From an uncultured Lachnospiraceae bacterium (GTDB lineage: Bacteria; Bacillota; Clostridia; Lachnospirales; Lachnospiraceae), in the NCBI GenBank assembly GCA_949935685.1, contig CATLGN010000036.1:1-9897 (forward strand): a stretch of DNA of 9,897 bases, given 5' to 3'. Below, piece by piece: positions 1 to 9,293 of this stretch. How positions within the stretch are numbered: the stretch's first letter is position 1; every line of letters begins with the position of its first letter. The notes under the pieces were generated by a model. That model worked only from the letters and a program-made list of their open reading frames with translations. It was not told the origin of the DNA and ran no database searches. The position numbers were made by a program, and so were the translations under genes.

Positions 1-2954
<2,954 letters not shown>

Positions 2955-3011
2955 AAAATGATCATTCCTTTCCTGTGTTTTTCATAGCAAAGAGCCCGAA
3001 CCGCCGGACGC

Positions 3012-3036
3012 GCGCCGGAGTATGGCGTCCCGGCGC
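3012..3036 (-). other. GC-rich hairpin in the gltB 5' leader
   Basis: A 7-bp perfect GC stem (GCGCCGG/CCGGCGC) with an 11-nt loop lies about 60 nt upstream of the gltB start, inside a stretch (about 3001-3060) far richer in GC than its surroundings. It has no following T-run, so it is not a terminator. It would be part of the gltB leader if transcription starts near 3147. A role in translation control or in competing with the upstream hairpin is inference only. Confidence 0.35.
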
Positions 3037-3061
3037 CGCTTTCCGCGGTGCGGTGTGCGGT

Positions 3062-3114
3062 AAAAACGCAAAAACCGAAGATGTCACTGCGCCTTTGCAG
3101 TATTCCATCTTCGG
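3062..3114 (-). terminator. Terminator-like hairpin in the gltB leader (candidate attenuator)
   Basis: Read on the minus strand, CCGAAGATG pairs with CATCTTCGG (9 bp). Inside is a second 5-bp stem, ACTGC/GCAGT, closing the 6-nt loop AAAGGC. The outer stem is followed at once by TTTTT, then GCG and another TTTTT. That is an intrinsic-terminator layout, but it sits about 30 nt downstream of the proposed gltB start point and about 110-120 nt before the gltB ATG, with no minus-strand gene upstream to terminate. The simplest reading is a regulated attenuator. The hexaloop has A at position 1 and G at position 4, as in RNA hairpins bound by ANTAR-domain antiterminators, but I do not see the usual second hexaloop hairpin. 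Confidence 0.6.
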
Positions 3115-3153
3115 ATTTATGGTATCACTCTTTATTTTTTTGCCTCGGGCTAT

Positions 3154-3182
3154 ATCATACACTGTTTTTGACAGACTGTAAA
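3154..3182 (-). promoter_or_regulatory. Putative sigma-A promoter for gltB
   Basis: On the minus strand, TTTACA (3182-3177) and TATGAT (3159-3154) are separated by 17 bp. The -35 box matches the consensus at 5 of 6 positions and the -10 box at 5 of 6. The expected start is near 3147, giving a leader of about 190 nt. The -35 box begins 18 bp outside the left end of the large palindrome. No mapped start supports this; it is a sequence match. Confidence 0.65.
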
Positions 3183-3199
3183 GACCCAAATACAAAACA

Positions 3200-3597
3200 A
3201 CACGACAAACGCATGAATGAATCAATTGTAAACATAACATGTCTGAAGGACAGAAACGGAAAAGTTCCGATGGGATTTGGTTTTTCGGCGGGTGTACAGC
3301 ATTCCGGCTGCATACCTTGCGAAAGGTATTAGCGGTTCTTACCGCTGCGCCACAGCACGCAATTTTCGGACACGGATGTCCGAAAAAGTCCGATTTGCGC
3401 CCGGATGGCGCATAGAGGACGGTTGTACGCCTGCCGGTATCTGTTGCCGCAACGGTTAGAACCGCTTATGCCTGTAGCCCGGTATACATCCGGAATGCTG
3501 TATGCCTGTCGAAAAGCCAAATCCCCTCGGAACTTTTCCGTTTCTGTCCTTCAGACATGTTATGTTTACAATTTATTCATTCATGCGTTTGTCGTGT
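3200..3597. repeat. 398-bp imperfect palindrome between gltB and livJ
   Basis: The segment 3200-3350 aligns without gaps to the reverse complement of 3447-3597. I counted 18 mismatches in 151 positions (88%). The outermost 71 bp (3200-3270) differ at one position, while the inner 80 bp carry 17 of the mismatches. The central ~96 bp (3351-3446) are not shared between arms but hold their own short hairpins. No transposase is present and I find no flanking target-site duplication. The element could be a non-autonomous foldback or MITE-like repeat, two inverted copies of a dispersed repeat, or a locus-specific regulatory structure. The palindrome itself is directly visible; its nature is undecided. 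Confidence 0.9.
3312..3412. other. Cluster of short hairpins inside the palindrome
   Basis: Four compact stem-loops follow one another. ATACCTT/AAGGTAT has a GCGA tetraloop (3312-3329). AGCGGT/ACCGCT has a TCTT loop (3331-3346). TTTTCGGACA/TGTCCGAAAA has a CGGA loop (3363-3386). TGCGCC/GGCGCA has a CGGAT loop (3396-3412). The first two lie in the left arm, the last two in the unique centre. In the right arm the counterpart of the second hairpin, read on the minus strand, is AGCGGT/ACCGTT, so its stem is kept with a G-U pair. This suggests a structured RNA or a hairpin-rich mobile repeat. No function is assigned. Confidence 0.5.
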
Positions 3598-3614
3598 GCC
3601 ACGCGAAAAAAATA

Positions 3615-3643
3615 TTGACAAATCCGCAAAAAGTATTTATTAT
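3615..3643 (+). promoter_or_regulatory. Putative sigma-A promoter for livJ
   Basis: A perfect TTGACA (3615-3620) is followed after 17 bp by TATTAT (3638-3643), in AT-rich sequence. The expected start is near 3650, about 84 nt before the livJ ATG. The -35 box begins 18 bp outside the right end of the palindrome, mirroring the gltB promoter on the other side. Confidence 0.78.
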
Positions 3644-3654
3644 ATCGTGTAATG

Positions 3655-3688
3655 AAAAAGGTTCAATGGTGTGCCACTGAATCTTTTT
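3655..3688 (+). terminator. Hairpin with T-run in the livJ leader (attenuator or 5' stabiliser)
   Basis: AAAAAGGTTCA pairs with TGAATCTTTTT (one G-T wobble). After an A-C mismatch, TGG/CCA closes the tetraloop TGTG. If the A/T part is left unpaired, the remaining stem followed by TTTTTCC resembles an intrinsic terminator. It begins only about 5 nt after the predicted livJ start, so it could instead be a 5'-terminal stem that protects the mRNA. It lies 45 bp before the livJ ATG. Confidence 0.45.
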
Positions 3689-3733
3689 CCGTGTATCTGA
3701 ACATGCAATGCAAAAAAGATGGAGGAGAAGATT

Positions 3734-4969
3734 ATGAAAAAATTTTTAAGCATTGCGGTAGCATCGGCTATGGTGGCGGCAGCGCTCACAGGCTGTGGCA
3801 GTAATCCGTCATCCGATTCTACGGCACCGACAGAAGGTACGGAAGGAAACGCGGCAGACAGCGGCGCATCGGCAGAGAACGCAGCCGAAGGCGGCGCGGC
3901 GGCAGGCGGCGTGTTTAAGATCGGCGGCATCGGCCCTGTCACGGGCGCGGCTGCGGTCTATGGACAGGCGGTAAAAAATGCGGCGCAGCTTGCGGTGGAT
4001 GAGATCAATGCGGCGGGCGGTATTAACGGCGCGCAGATCGAGTTCAATTTTCAGGACGACGAGCATGACGCGGAAAAGGCTGTCAATGCTTACAACACAT
4101 TAAAAGACTGGGATATGCAGGTGCTGCTCGGCACGGTGACAAGTACACCCTGTACGGCGGTTGTGGAAAAGACGCATGAGGACAATCTGTTCCATCTGAC
4201 GCCTTCGGGTTCCGCGGTGGAGAGTATCCAGTATGACAATGCGTTCCGTGTATGTTTCTCGGATCCCAACCAGGGTACGGCATCCGCACAGTACATCGGT
4301 GAGAATAAACTGGCGACAAAGGTAGCGGTAATCTACAACAGCTCCGATGTATATTCTTCCGGTATCTATCAGACATTTGCAACGGAAGCGCCCAATCAGG
4401 GATTGGAAATTGTATCCGCGGAAGCGTTTACGGCAGACAGCAATACGGATTTCTCCGTACAGCTTCAGAAAGCAAAAGACGCGGGCGCTGAGCTCGTATT
4501 CCTGCCTATTTACTATACGGAGGCTTCCATTATTCTCGGGCAGGCCGATAAGATGGGCTTTGATCCGCTGTTCTTCGGATGCGACGGTCTGGACGGCATT
4601 CTGGCGGTAGAAGATTTCGATACTTCTCTGGCAGAGGGCGTTATGCTGCTGACACCGTTTGCCGCCGATGCGGAGGACGAACTGACACAGAACTTTGTCA
4701 AAGCATATCAGGATTCGTTCGGCGATATTCCGAATCAGTTTGCGGCCGATGCATACGACGGCATCTATGCAATCAAGGCAGCGATCGAAAAGGCCGGTGT
4801 GACACCGGATATGAGTGCTTCCGACATCTGTGATGCGCTGAAGGTTTCCATGACGGAGATCACGATCGATGGTCTGACCGGTTCCGGCATGACATGGGGC
4901 GCTGACGGCGAACCGAATAAGGAACCCAAGGCTGTCAAGATTACAGACGGTGCCTATGCGGCTATGTAA
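3734..4969 (+). CDS. livJ: Branched-chain amino-acid type ABC transporter, substrate-binding lipoprotein
   Basis: This 411-residue lipoprotein captures the substrate outside the cell and delivers it to the LivHM channel. A lipoprotein signal peptide (MKKFLSIAVASAM... ending LTG-Cys21) would anchor it to the membrane. A flexible Ser/Gly/Ala/Glu-rich linker (about 22-58) is followed by a type I periplasmic-binding fold with GPVTGAAAVYG (67-77), GTVTSTPCTAV (133-143) and TPSGSAVES (156-164). The start at 3734 is chosen because GGAGGAGA sits just upstream; an in-frame ATG at 3719 would overlap that ribosome site and push the signal peptide inward. The gene has its own promoter and is followed by a terminator, so it can be transcribed alone. 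Branched-chain amino acids are the family's usual ligand, but related families bind other amino acids or amides and the ligand cannot be read from the sequence. Confidence 0.93.
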   Translation: MKKFLSIAVASAMVAAALTGCGSNPSSDSTAPTEGTEGNAADSGASAENAAEGGAAAGGVFKIGGIGPVTGAAAVYGQAVKNAAQLAVDEINAAGGINGAQIEFNFQDDEHDAEKAVNAYNTLKDWDMQVLLGTVTSTPCTAVVEKTHEDNLFHLTPSGSAVESIQYDNAFRVCFSDPNQGTASAQYIGENKLATKVAVIYNSSDVYSSGIYQTFATEAPNQGLEIVSAEAFTADSNTDFSVQLQKAKDAGAELVFLPIYYTEASIILGQADKMGFDPLFFGCDGLDGILAVEDFDTSLAEGVMLLTPFAADAEDELTQNFVKAYQDSFGDIPNQFAADAYDGIYAIKAAIEKAGVTPDMSASDICDALKVSMTEITIDGLTGSGMTWGADGEPNKEPKAVKITDGAYAAM

Positions 4970-4993
4970 TCAGGCATAATCGGGTTTTGATAC

Positions 4994-5031
4994 AAAGAGG
5001 TACAGTGTTTTGCATACTGTGCCTCTTTTTT
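4994..5031 (+). terminator. Intrinsic terminator after livJ
   Basis: AAAGAGGTACAGT pairs with ACTGTGCCTCTTT (13 bp, one G-T wobble) around a 9-nt loop and runs into six T's, 25 bp after the livJ stop. Partial termination here would yield more livJ mRNA than livHMGF mRNA, a common arrangement for binding-protein genes. Confidence 0.88.
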
Positions 5032-5067
5032 ATAAGCCGGGCAGGACGGAAGCCGTAAAATGCGGCC

Positions 5068-5097
5068 TTGATTCTGATGCAGGGTGTATGATATAAT
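5068..5097 (+). promoter_or_regulatory. Putative internal promoter for livHMGF
   Basis: TTGATT (5068-5073) is followed after 18 bp by a perfect TATAAT (5092-5097) with an extended -10 (TGATATAAT). The expected start is about 5103. It lies between the livJ terminator and livH, so the membrane and ATPase genes need not depend on read-through. The 12-mer GTGTATGATATA around the -10 also occurs at the proposed gltB promoter on the other strand. Confidence 0.68.
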
Positions 5098-5099
5098 TC

Positions 5100-5151
5100 C
5101 TTTCGGGACTTTATCGCTGTATAACGGTTATGCACAGAAGAGTCCCGGAAG
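5100..5151 (+). other. 5'-terminal stem-loop of the livH transcript
   Basis: CTTTCGGGACT (5100-5110) pairs with AGTCCCGGAAG (5141-5151), 11 bp with one wobble. The 30-nt loop contains a weaker inner stem (TATAAC/GTTATG). It begins within a few nt of the predicted start, has no T-run after it, and ends about 10 nt before the livH ribosome site. It could stabilise the mRNA or affect ribosome access; neither is shown. Confidence 0.5.
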
Positions 5152-5173
5152 AGAAAAACAAAGAGGTGTACGT

Positions 5174-6058
5174 ATGAGTTTACTATCTTATCTGATCAAC
5201 GGTATCAGCCTTGGCAGCGTATATGCGATTATTGCGCTTGGCTATACCATGGTATATGGGATTGCCAAAATGCTGAATTTTGCACACGGTGATGTGATTA
5301 TGGTCGGCGGCTATGTGGTGTTTGTGCTGGCGAGCGGCATGGGGCTGCCGCCGATTTTGGCGGTGCTGATTTCGATGGTTGTCTGCACGGTGCTCGGTAT
5401 GGTGATCGAGCGGGTGGCATATAAGCCGCTGCGCATGGCAGCTTCTCCGCTGGCGGTACTGATTACCGCGATCGGTGTCAGCTATCTGCTGCAGAATCTG
5501 GCGCTCCTTTTATTCGGCGCCAATACAAAATCCTTTACATCCGTTGTCACCATTCCGGCCATTGTACTGGCGGAGGGACAGCTCACGATCTCCGGTGAGA
5601 CGATTGTCACGATTATTGCCTGCATCGTCATTATGGTCGGCCTGACCGCTTTTATCAAAAAGACAAAAGCCGGGCAGGCGATGCTGGCGGTTTCCGAGGA
5701 CAAAGGCGCGGCCCAGCTTATGGGTATCAATGTGAACGGTACCATAGCGCTGACGTTTGCCATCGGTTCCGCGCTGGCGGCCGTGGCGGGTGTGCTGCTT
5801 TGTTCCACCTATCCGTCTCTGACGCCTTATACGGGGGCTATGCCGGGTATCAAGGCCTTTGTGGCGGCAGTATTCGGCGGGATCGGGTCGATTCCGGGCG
5901 CCATGATCGGCGGGATTCTGCTCGGCATTATTGAGATTCTGGGAAAGGCATATATTTCGTCCCAGATGGCGGATGCCATCGTATTTGCAGTGCTGATTGT
6001 CGTACTGCTTGTAAAACCTACCGGCATTCTTGGTAAGGAAATTCAGGAGAAAGTGTAG
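5174..6058 (+). CDS. livH: Branched-chain amino-acid type ABC transporter permease LivH
   Basis: One of the two integral membrane subunits that form the substrate channel of the Liv importer. The 294-residue product is almost wholly hydrophobic, with about eight membrane segments. It carries the LivH hallmark GYTMVYGIAKMLNFAHGD (23-40) and the cytoplasmic loop KAFVAAVFGGIGSIPGAM (227-244) expected to contact the ATPases. The start at 5174 has AGAGGTG 6 bp upstream. A longer in-frame start at 5084 would add 30 polar residues and overlap the internal promoter, so it is rejected. livM follows after 10 bp, indicating co-translation in one operon. Length and motifs are normal for the family. Confidence 0.94.
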   Translation: MSLLSYLINGISLGSVYAIIALGYTMVYGIAKMLNFAHGDVIMVGGYVVFVLASGMGLPPILAVLISMVVCTVLGMVIERVAYKPLRMAASPLAVLITAIGVSYLLQNLALLLFGANTKSFTSVVTIPAIVLAEGQLTISGETIVTIIACIVIMVGLTAFIKKTKAGQAMLAVSEDKGAAQLMGINVNGTIALTFAIGSALAAVAGVLLCSTYPSLTPYTGAMPGIKAFVAAVFGGIGSIPGAMIGGILLGIIEILGKAYISSQMADAIVFAVLIVVLLVKPTGILGKEIQEKV

Positions 6059-6068
6059 GGACCGTATC

Positions 6069-7142
6069 ATGAATAAAATGAATAAGACAACAAAACAGAA
6101 TATGGTTACATATGCGATTGTGATCATTGCTTATATCATTGTTATGCTGCTCGGCGTGACGGGGCATATTTCCAGTCTGATGGAAGGCCTGTTGGTGCCG
6201 CTCTGTATTTATGTGATACTGGCGGTGTCGCTGAATCTGGTCGTGGGGATACTGGGAGAACTCAGTCTGGGCCATGCGGGATTTATGTGCGTGGGCGCGT
6301 TTGCGGGATCATTTTTTTCCATGTGCACGAAGGAGGCCATGCCGTCCGGTCTGCGGTTTTTGCTGGCGCTCCTGATCGGCGCGGCGGTGGCCGCGGTATT
6401 CGGTATTTTGATCGGGATACCCGTTTTGCGTCTGCGGGGCGATTATCTGGCGATCGTTACGCTGGCGTTTGGGGAAATTATTAAAAATCTGATGAATGTG
6501 CTCTATATCGGCCGGGATGAAACGGGATTTCATTTTTCAATGAAGGACAGTATGGCGCTCGGACTTTCGCCGGAAGGCAAGACGATTATCAACGGGCCGC
6601 AGGGCATCACGGGGACACCGCATGACGCGAGTTTTACGATCGGTGTCGTATTGATTCTGCTCACACTGTTTATGATTCTCAATCTGATTCATTCGCGGGA
6701 CGGCCGGGCGATTATGGCGATCCGCGATAACCGGATTGCGGCGGAATCGATCGGCATCAATGTGACGAAATATAAACTGATGGCGTTTACCCTGTCCGCT
6801 TCCATCGCCGGTGTCGCCGGTGTTTTGTATGCGCACAATCTGTCCACGCTGACGGCGCTTCCCAAGAACTTCGGTTATAATATGTCTATTATGATTCTTG
6901 TATTCGTCGTGCTGGGCGGTATCGGCAATATCAGAGGCTCCGTGATCTCCGCAGTCGTACTGACGCTGCTGCCGGAGCTGCTGCGGGGGCTGAGCGATTA
7001 CCGTATGCTGATTTATGCGGTTGTGCTGATCGCCATGATGTTGTTTAACTGGAGCCCGAAGGCGGTTACATTCCGGGAACGGTATTCGCTGAAACGGCTG
7101 CTGAGCCGGAAGGAAACGCCGGACAATCACGCTGCGCAGTAA
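6069..7142 (+). CDS. livM: Branched-chain amino-acid type ABC transporter permease LivM
   Basis: The second membrane subunit of the channel, pairing with LivH. The 357-residue protein has a short polar N-terminus and about ten hydrophobic segments. It carries the LivM signature LNLVVGILGELSLGHAGF (55-72), the cytoplasmic loop MAIRDNRIAAESIGIN (216-231), and VVLGGIGNIRGS further on. The C-terminal tail is short and polar. The start at 6069 (MNKMNKTTKQ) is chosen with a weak AGGGA site overlapping the livH stop; an ATG three codons later is equally possible. An upstream in-frame start at 6030 would overlap livH and place 13 mostly basic residues in front, so it is less likely. Transcribed between livH and livG. 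Confidence 0.94.
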   Translation: MNKMNKTTKQNMVTYAIVIIAYIIVMLLGVTGHISSLMEGLLVPLCIYVILAVSLNLVVGILGELSLGHAGFMCVGAFAGSFFSMCTKEAMPSGLRFLLALLIGAAVAAVFGILIGIPVLRLRGDYLAIVTLAFGEIIKNLMNVLYIGRDETGFHFSMKDSMALGLSPEGKTIINGPQGITGTPHDASFTIGVVLILLTLFMILNLIHSRDGRAIMAIRDNRIAAESIGINVTKYKLMAFTLSASIAGVAGVLYAHNLSTLTALPKNFGYNMSIMILVFVVLGGIGNIRGSVISAVVLTLLPELLRGLSDYRMLIYAVVLIAMMLFNWSPKAVTFRERYSLKRLLSRKETPDNHAAQ

Positions 7143-7171
7143 AGCAGGCATTTGAAACAAAGGAGTCGCAT

Positions 7172-7930
7172 ATGGCATTGTTAGATGTACAGAACTTATG
7201 TATCTCATTCGGCGGCCTGCGGGCTGTGGATGATTTTGAAATTCATATTGAAAAAGGACAGCTCTATGGGCTGATCGGCCCGAACGGCGCCGGCAAGACG
7301 ACCGTCTTTAACCTGCTGACCGGTGTGTACAGGCCCAATGAGGGCATTATCCGTCTGGACGGCACGGATATTACGGGCAAAAAAACAATCGAGATCAACA
7401 AAGCGGGCATCGCCAGGACATTTCAGAATATCCGGCTGTTTAAGGGAATGTCGGTGCTGGACAATGTAAAAGTCGGTCTGCATAACCATTACCGCTATTC
7501 TTCTCTGGCGGGAATTTTGCGCACGCCCGCTTACCGCAGGGTGGAAAAGGAGATGGATGCGCGTGCAATGGAGCTGTTGGAGGTTTTTGATCTGCACGGG
7601 GAAGCTTCGCATCTGGCTTCCAACCTGCCTTATGGCAAACAGAGAAAGCTGGAGATCGCCAGAGCGCTTGCGACAAATCCCAAACTGCTTCTTCTGGATG
7701 AACCCGCGGCGGGCATGAATCCCAATGAAACGCGGGAGCTGATGGATACCATCCGCCTGATCCGGGATCGCTTTGATATGACAATCCTGTTGATTGAGCA
7801 CGATATGAAACTGGTATCCGGCATCTGTGAGGCGCTGACCGTGCTGAATTTTGGCCGGATTCTGGCACAGGGCGGGACGGCGGCGGTGTTGAACGACCCG
7901 CAGGTGATCACGGCATATCTGGGAGAATAG
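7172..7930 (+). CDS. livG: Branched-chain amino-acid type ABC transporter ATP-binding protein LivG
   Basis: One of the two ATPases that power the importer from the cytoplasmic face. The 252-residue protein has Walker A GPNGAGKT (36-43), Q-loop Gln85, a signature in the LivG form LPYGKQR (152-158) rather than LSGGQ, Walker B KLLLLDEP (171-178) with catalytic Glu177, and H-loop His210. The insertion after the Q-loop (about 100-125, GLHNHYRYSSLAGIL) is typical of LivG. AAAGGAG precedes the ATG by 6 bp. The gene sits 29 bp after livM and 12 bp before livF. All catalytic residues are present and the length is normal. Confidence 0.95.
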   Translation: MALLDVQNLCISFGGLRAVDDFEIHIEKGQLYGLIGPNGAGKTTVFNLLTGVYRPNEGIIRLDGTDITGKKTIEINKAGIARTFQNIRLFKGMSVLDNVKVGLHNHYRYSSLAGILRTPAYRRVEKEMDARAMELLEVFDLHGEASHLASNLPYGKQRKLEIARALATNPKLLLLDEPAAGMNPNETRELMDTIRLIRDRFDMTILLIEHDMKLVSGICEALTVLNFGRILAQGGTAAVLNDPQVITAYLGE

Positions 7931-7942
7931 GAGGAAAGAGAG

Positions 7943-8653
7943 ATGGCGATGCTGGAAGTAAAAGACCTGGAAGTGTATTATGGTATCATTCAGGCATTGA
8001 AAGGAATCTCCTTTTCGGTCAATGAGGGAGAGGTCATTGCCCTGATCGGCGCCAATGGCGCGGGCAAGACGACGACGCTGCATACGATTACCGGACTTCT
8101 CTCCGCCAAAAAAGGCAGTGTTTTATTTGAGGGAAAAGATATTACGAAGGTGGCCGGACATAAGATTGTTTCCATGGGCATGGCGCATGTGCCGGAAGGG
8201 CGGCGCATTTTTGCGCAGCTCTCGGTGCTGCAAAACCTCCGCATGGGCGCCTATACGAGAAAGGACAAGGACGAAATCGAAGAATCGCTGCAGATGGTTT
8301 ACAAAAGATTTCCCCGGCTGGAAGAGCGGCGCGGTCAGATGGCGGGAACGCTGAGCGGCGGGGAACAGCAGATGCTTGCCATGGGGCGGGCGTTGATGTC
8401 AAAGCCGAAGATCATCCTGATGGACGAACCGTCGATGGGTCTTTCGCCGATCTTTGTCAATGAAATTTTTGATATTATCCGGGAAGTGAGCAAAGGCGGC
8501 ACAACGGTTCTGCTCGTGGAGCAGAATGCGAAAAAGGCGCTTTCCATAGCGGACAGGGCGTATGTACTGGAGACGGGAAAGATTGTGCTGGAAGGCAGGG
8601 CGGAAGCGCTTCTGGCCGACGATTCGATTAAAAAGGCATATCTGGGGGAATAA
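7943..8653 (+). CDS. livF: Branched-chain amino-acid type ABC transporter ATP-binding protein LivF
   Basis: The second ATPase, expected to form a heterodimer with LivG. The 236-residue product shows Walker A GANGAGKT (36-43), the LivF-type Q-loop region PEGRRIF (84-90) with Glu85 at the usual Gln position, signature LSGGEQQ (137-143), and Walker B KIILMDEP (156-163). VEQNAKKAL (192-200) has Gln194 at the H-loop position. Glu and Gln at these places are normal for LivF and are not defects. A strong GGAGG site lies 7 bp before the ATG. Both LivG and LivF end in AYLGE. Confidence 0.95.
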   Translation: MAMLEVKDLEVYYGIIQALKGISFSVNEGEVIALIGANGAGKTTTLHTITGLLSAKKGSVLFEGKDITKVAGHKIVSMGMAHVPEGRRIFAQLSVLQNLRMGAYTRKDKDEIEESLQMVYKRFPRLEERRGQMAGTLSGGEQQMLAMGRALMSKPKIILMDEPSMGLSPIFVNEIFDIIREVSKGGTTVLLVEQNAKKALSIADRAYVLETGKIVLEGRAEALLADDSIKKAYLGE

Positions 8654-8669
8654 AGAGGAGGCGGTAACG

Positions 8670-9293
8670 ATGGATAAGGTTGTCATTACGATTGCCAGAC
8701 AGTATGGGAGCGGCGGACGTACAATCGGACAGATGCTGTCGAAAGAACTGGGGATTCATTATTATGATAAGGAACTGCTGAAGATTGCGTCCGAGGAGAG
8801 CGGTATCCATGAACGGCTGTTTGTGGGGGTGGACGAGAAGCTGAAAAACAGCCCGCTGATGCGGATTACGAAAAAAATCTATCAGGGACAGCTGATTCCG
8901 CCGGAGAGCGGGGATTTTACGTCCACGGAAAATTTGTTTAATTATCAGGCCAAGGTGATTAAGGAGCTGGCGGAGGAAGAATCCTGTATTATTATCGGCC
9001 GCTGTGGGGATTATGTGCTGCGGGATTACGACAATGTACTGAGCGTGTTTGTCCATGCGCCGGAGGATTACTGTATCGAACAGGCCAGAAACAAGTTGAG
9101 CATGTCTGACCGGGAGATCAAAAAATTTATTCAGAAAACAGACAAGGAGCGGGCGGACTATTACAAACATTATACCGGACGGGAATGGACGGACGCCCGG
9201 AATTATGACCTGTGTCTGGACAGCAGTAAGCTCGGTATGGATCGGTGCGTGGAAGAAATCCGGGCCTATATGGCGGTACGGTTCCGGCAGTGA
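8670..9293 (+). CDS. Cytidylate-kinase-like P-loop protein
   Basis: A 207-residue cytoplasmic protein that resembles the cytidylate kinase-like family. It has the N-terminal pattern VVITIARQYGSGGRTIG (4-20), a modified P-loop (GSGGR) of the kind seen in Cmk-type kinases. Next come HYYDKELL (30-37), CIIIGRCGDYVLRD (106-119) at the core-strand position, and KTDKERADYYKHYTGREW (156-173), an Arg/Lys-rich lid-like stretch. A conserved-looking NYDLCLDSS (178-186) follows. True Cmk phosphorylates CMP, but this branch is not established as doing so and the substrate is unknown. The gene is 16 bp after livF with a GAGGAGG site, and a terminator follows, so it is probably the last gene of the liv operon. 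Its role there is not evident from the sequence. Confidence 0.8.
   Translation: MDKVVITIARQYGSGGRTIGQMLSKELGIHYYDKELLKIASEESGIHERLFVGVDEKLKNSPLMRITKKIYQGQLIPPESGDFTSTENLFNYQAKVIKELAEEESCIIIGRCGDYVLRDYDNVLSVFVHAPEDYCIEQARNKLSMSDREIKKFIQKTDKERADYYKHYTGREWTDARNYDLCLDSSKLGMDRCVEEIRAYMAVRFRQ

Noticed and set aside
3183..3614. Target-site duplication flanking the palindrome
   Set aside because: I compared the bases just outside 3200 and 3597 and found no direct repeat, so a recent transposition with duplication is not supported by the flanks.
3719..3733. Upstream in-frame ATG for livJ
   Set aside because: It overlaps the GGAGGAGA ribosome site and would put polar residues before the lipoprotein signal peptide; the start at 3734 fits better.
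5084..5173. Upstream in-frame start extending livH by 30 residues
   Set aside because: The extension is polar, covers the internal promoter and the 5' stem-loop, and lacks a ribosome site; LivH proteins normally begin close to the first membrane segment as at 5174.
7235..7930. Glu and Gln at the Q-loop and H-loop positions of LivF, and the altered signature of LivG, as signs of a degenerate transporter
   Set aside because: These variants are the normal form of the LivF and LivG families; Walker A, Walker B and the remaining motifs are intact in both.
8562..8669. Earlier in-frame start of the cytidylate-kinase-like gene inside livF
   Set aside because: The added residues are read from livF coding sequence in another frame and are Arg/Trp-rich; the ATG at 8670 has a strong GAGGAGG site and begins directly at the conserved N-terminal strand.
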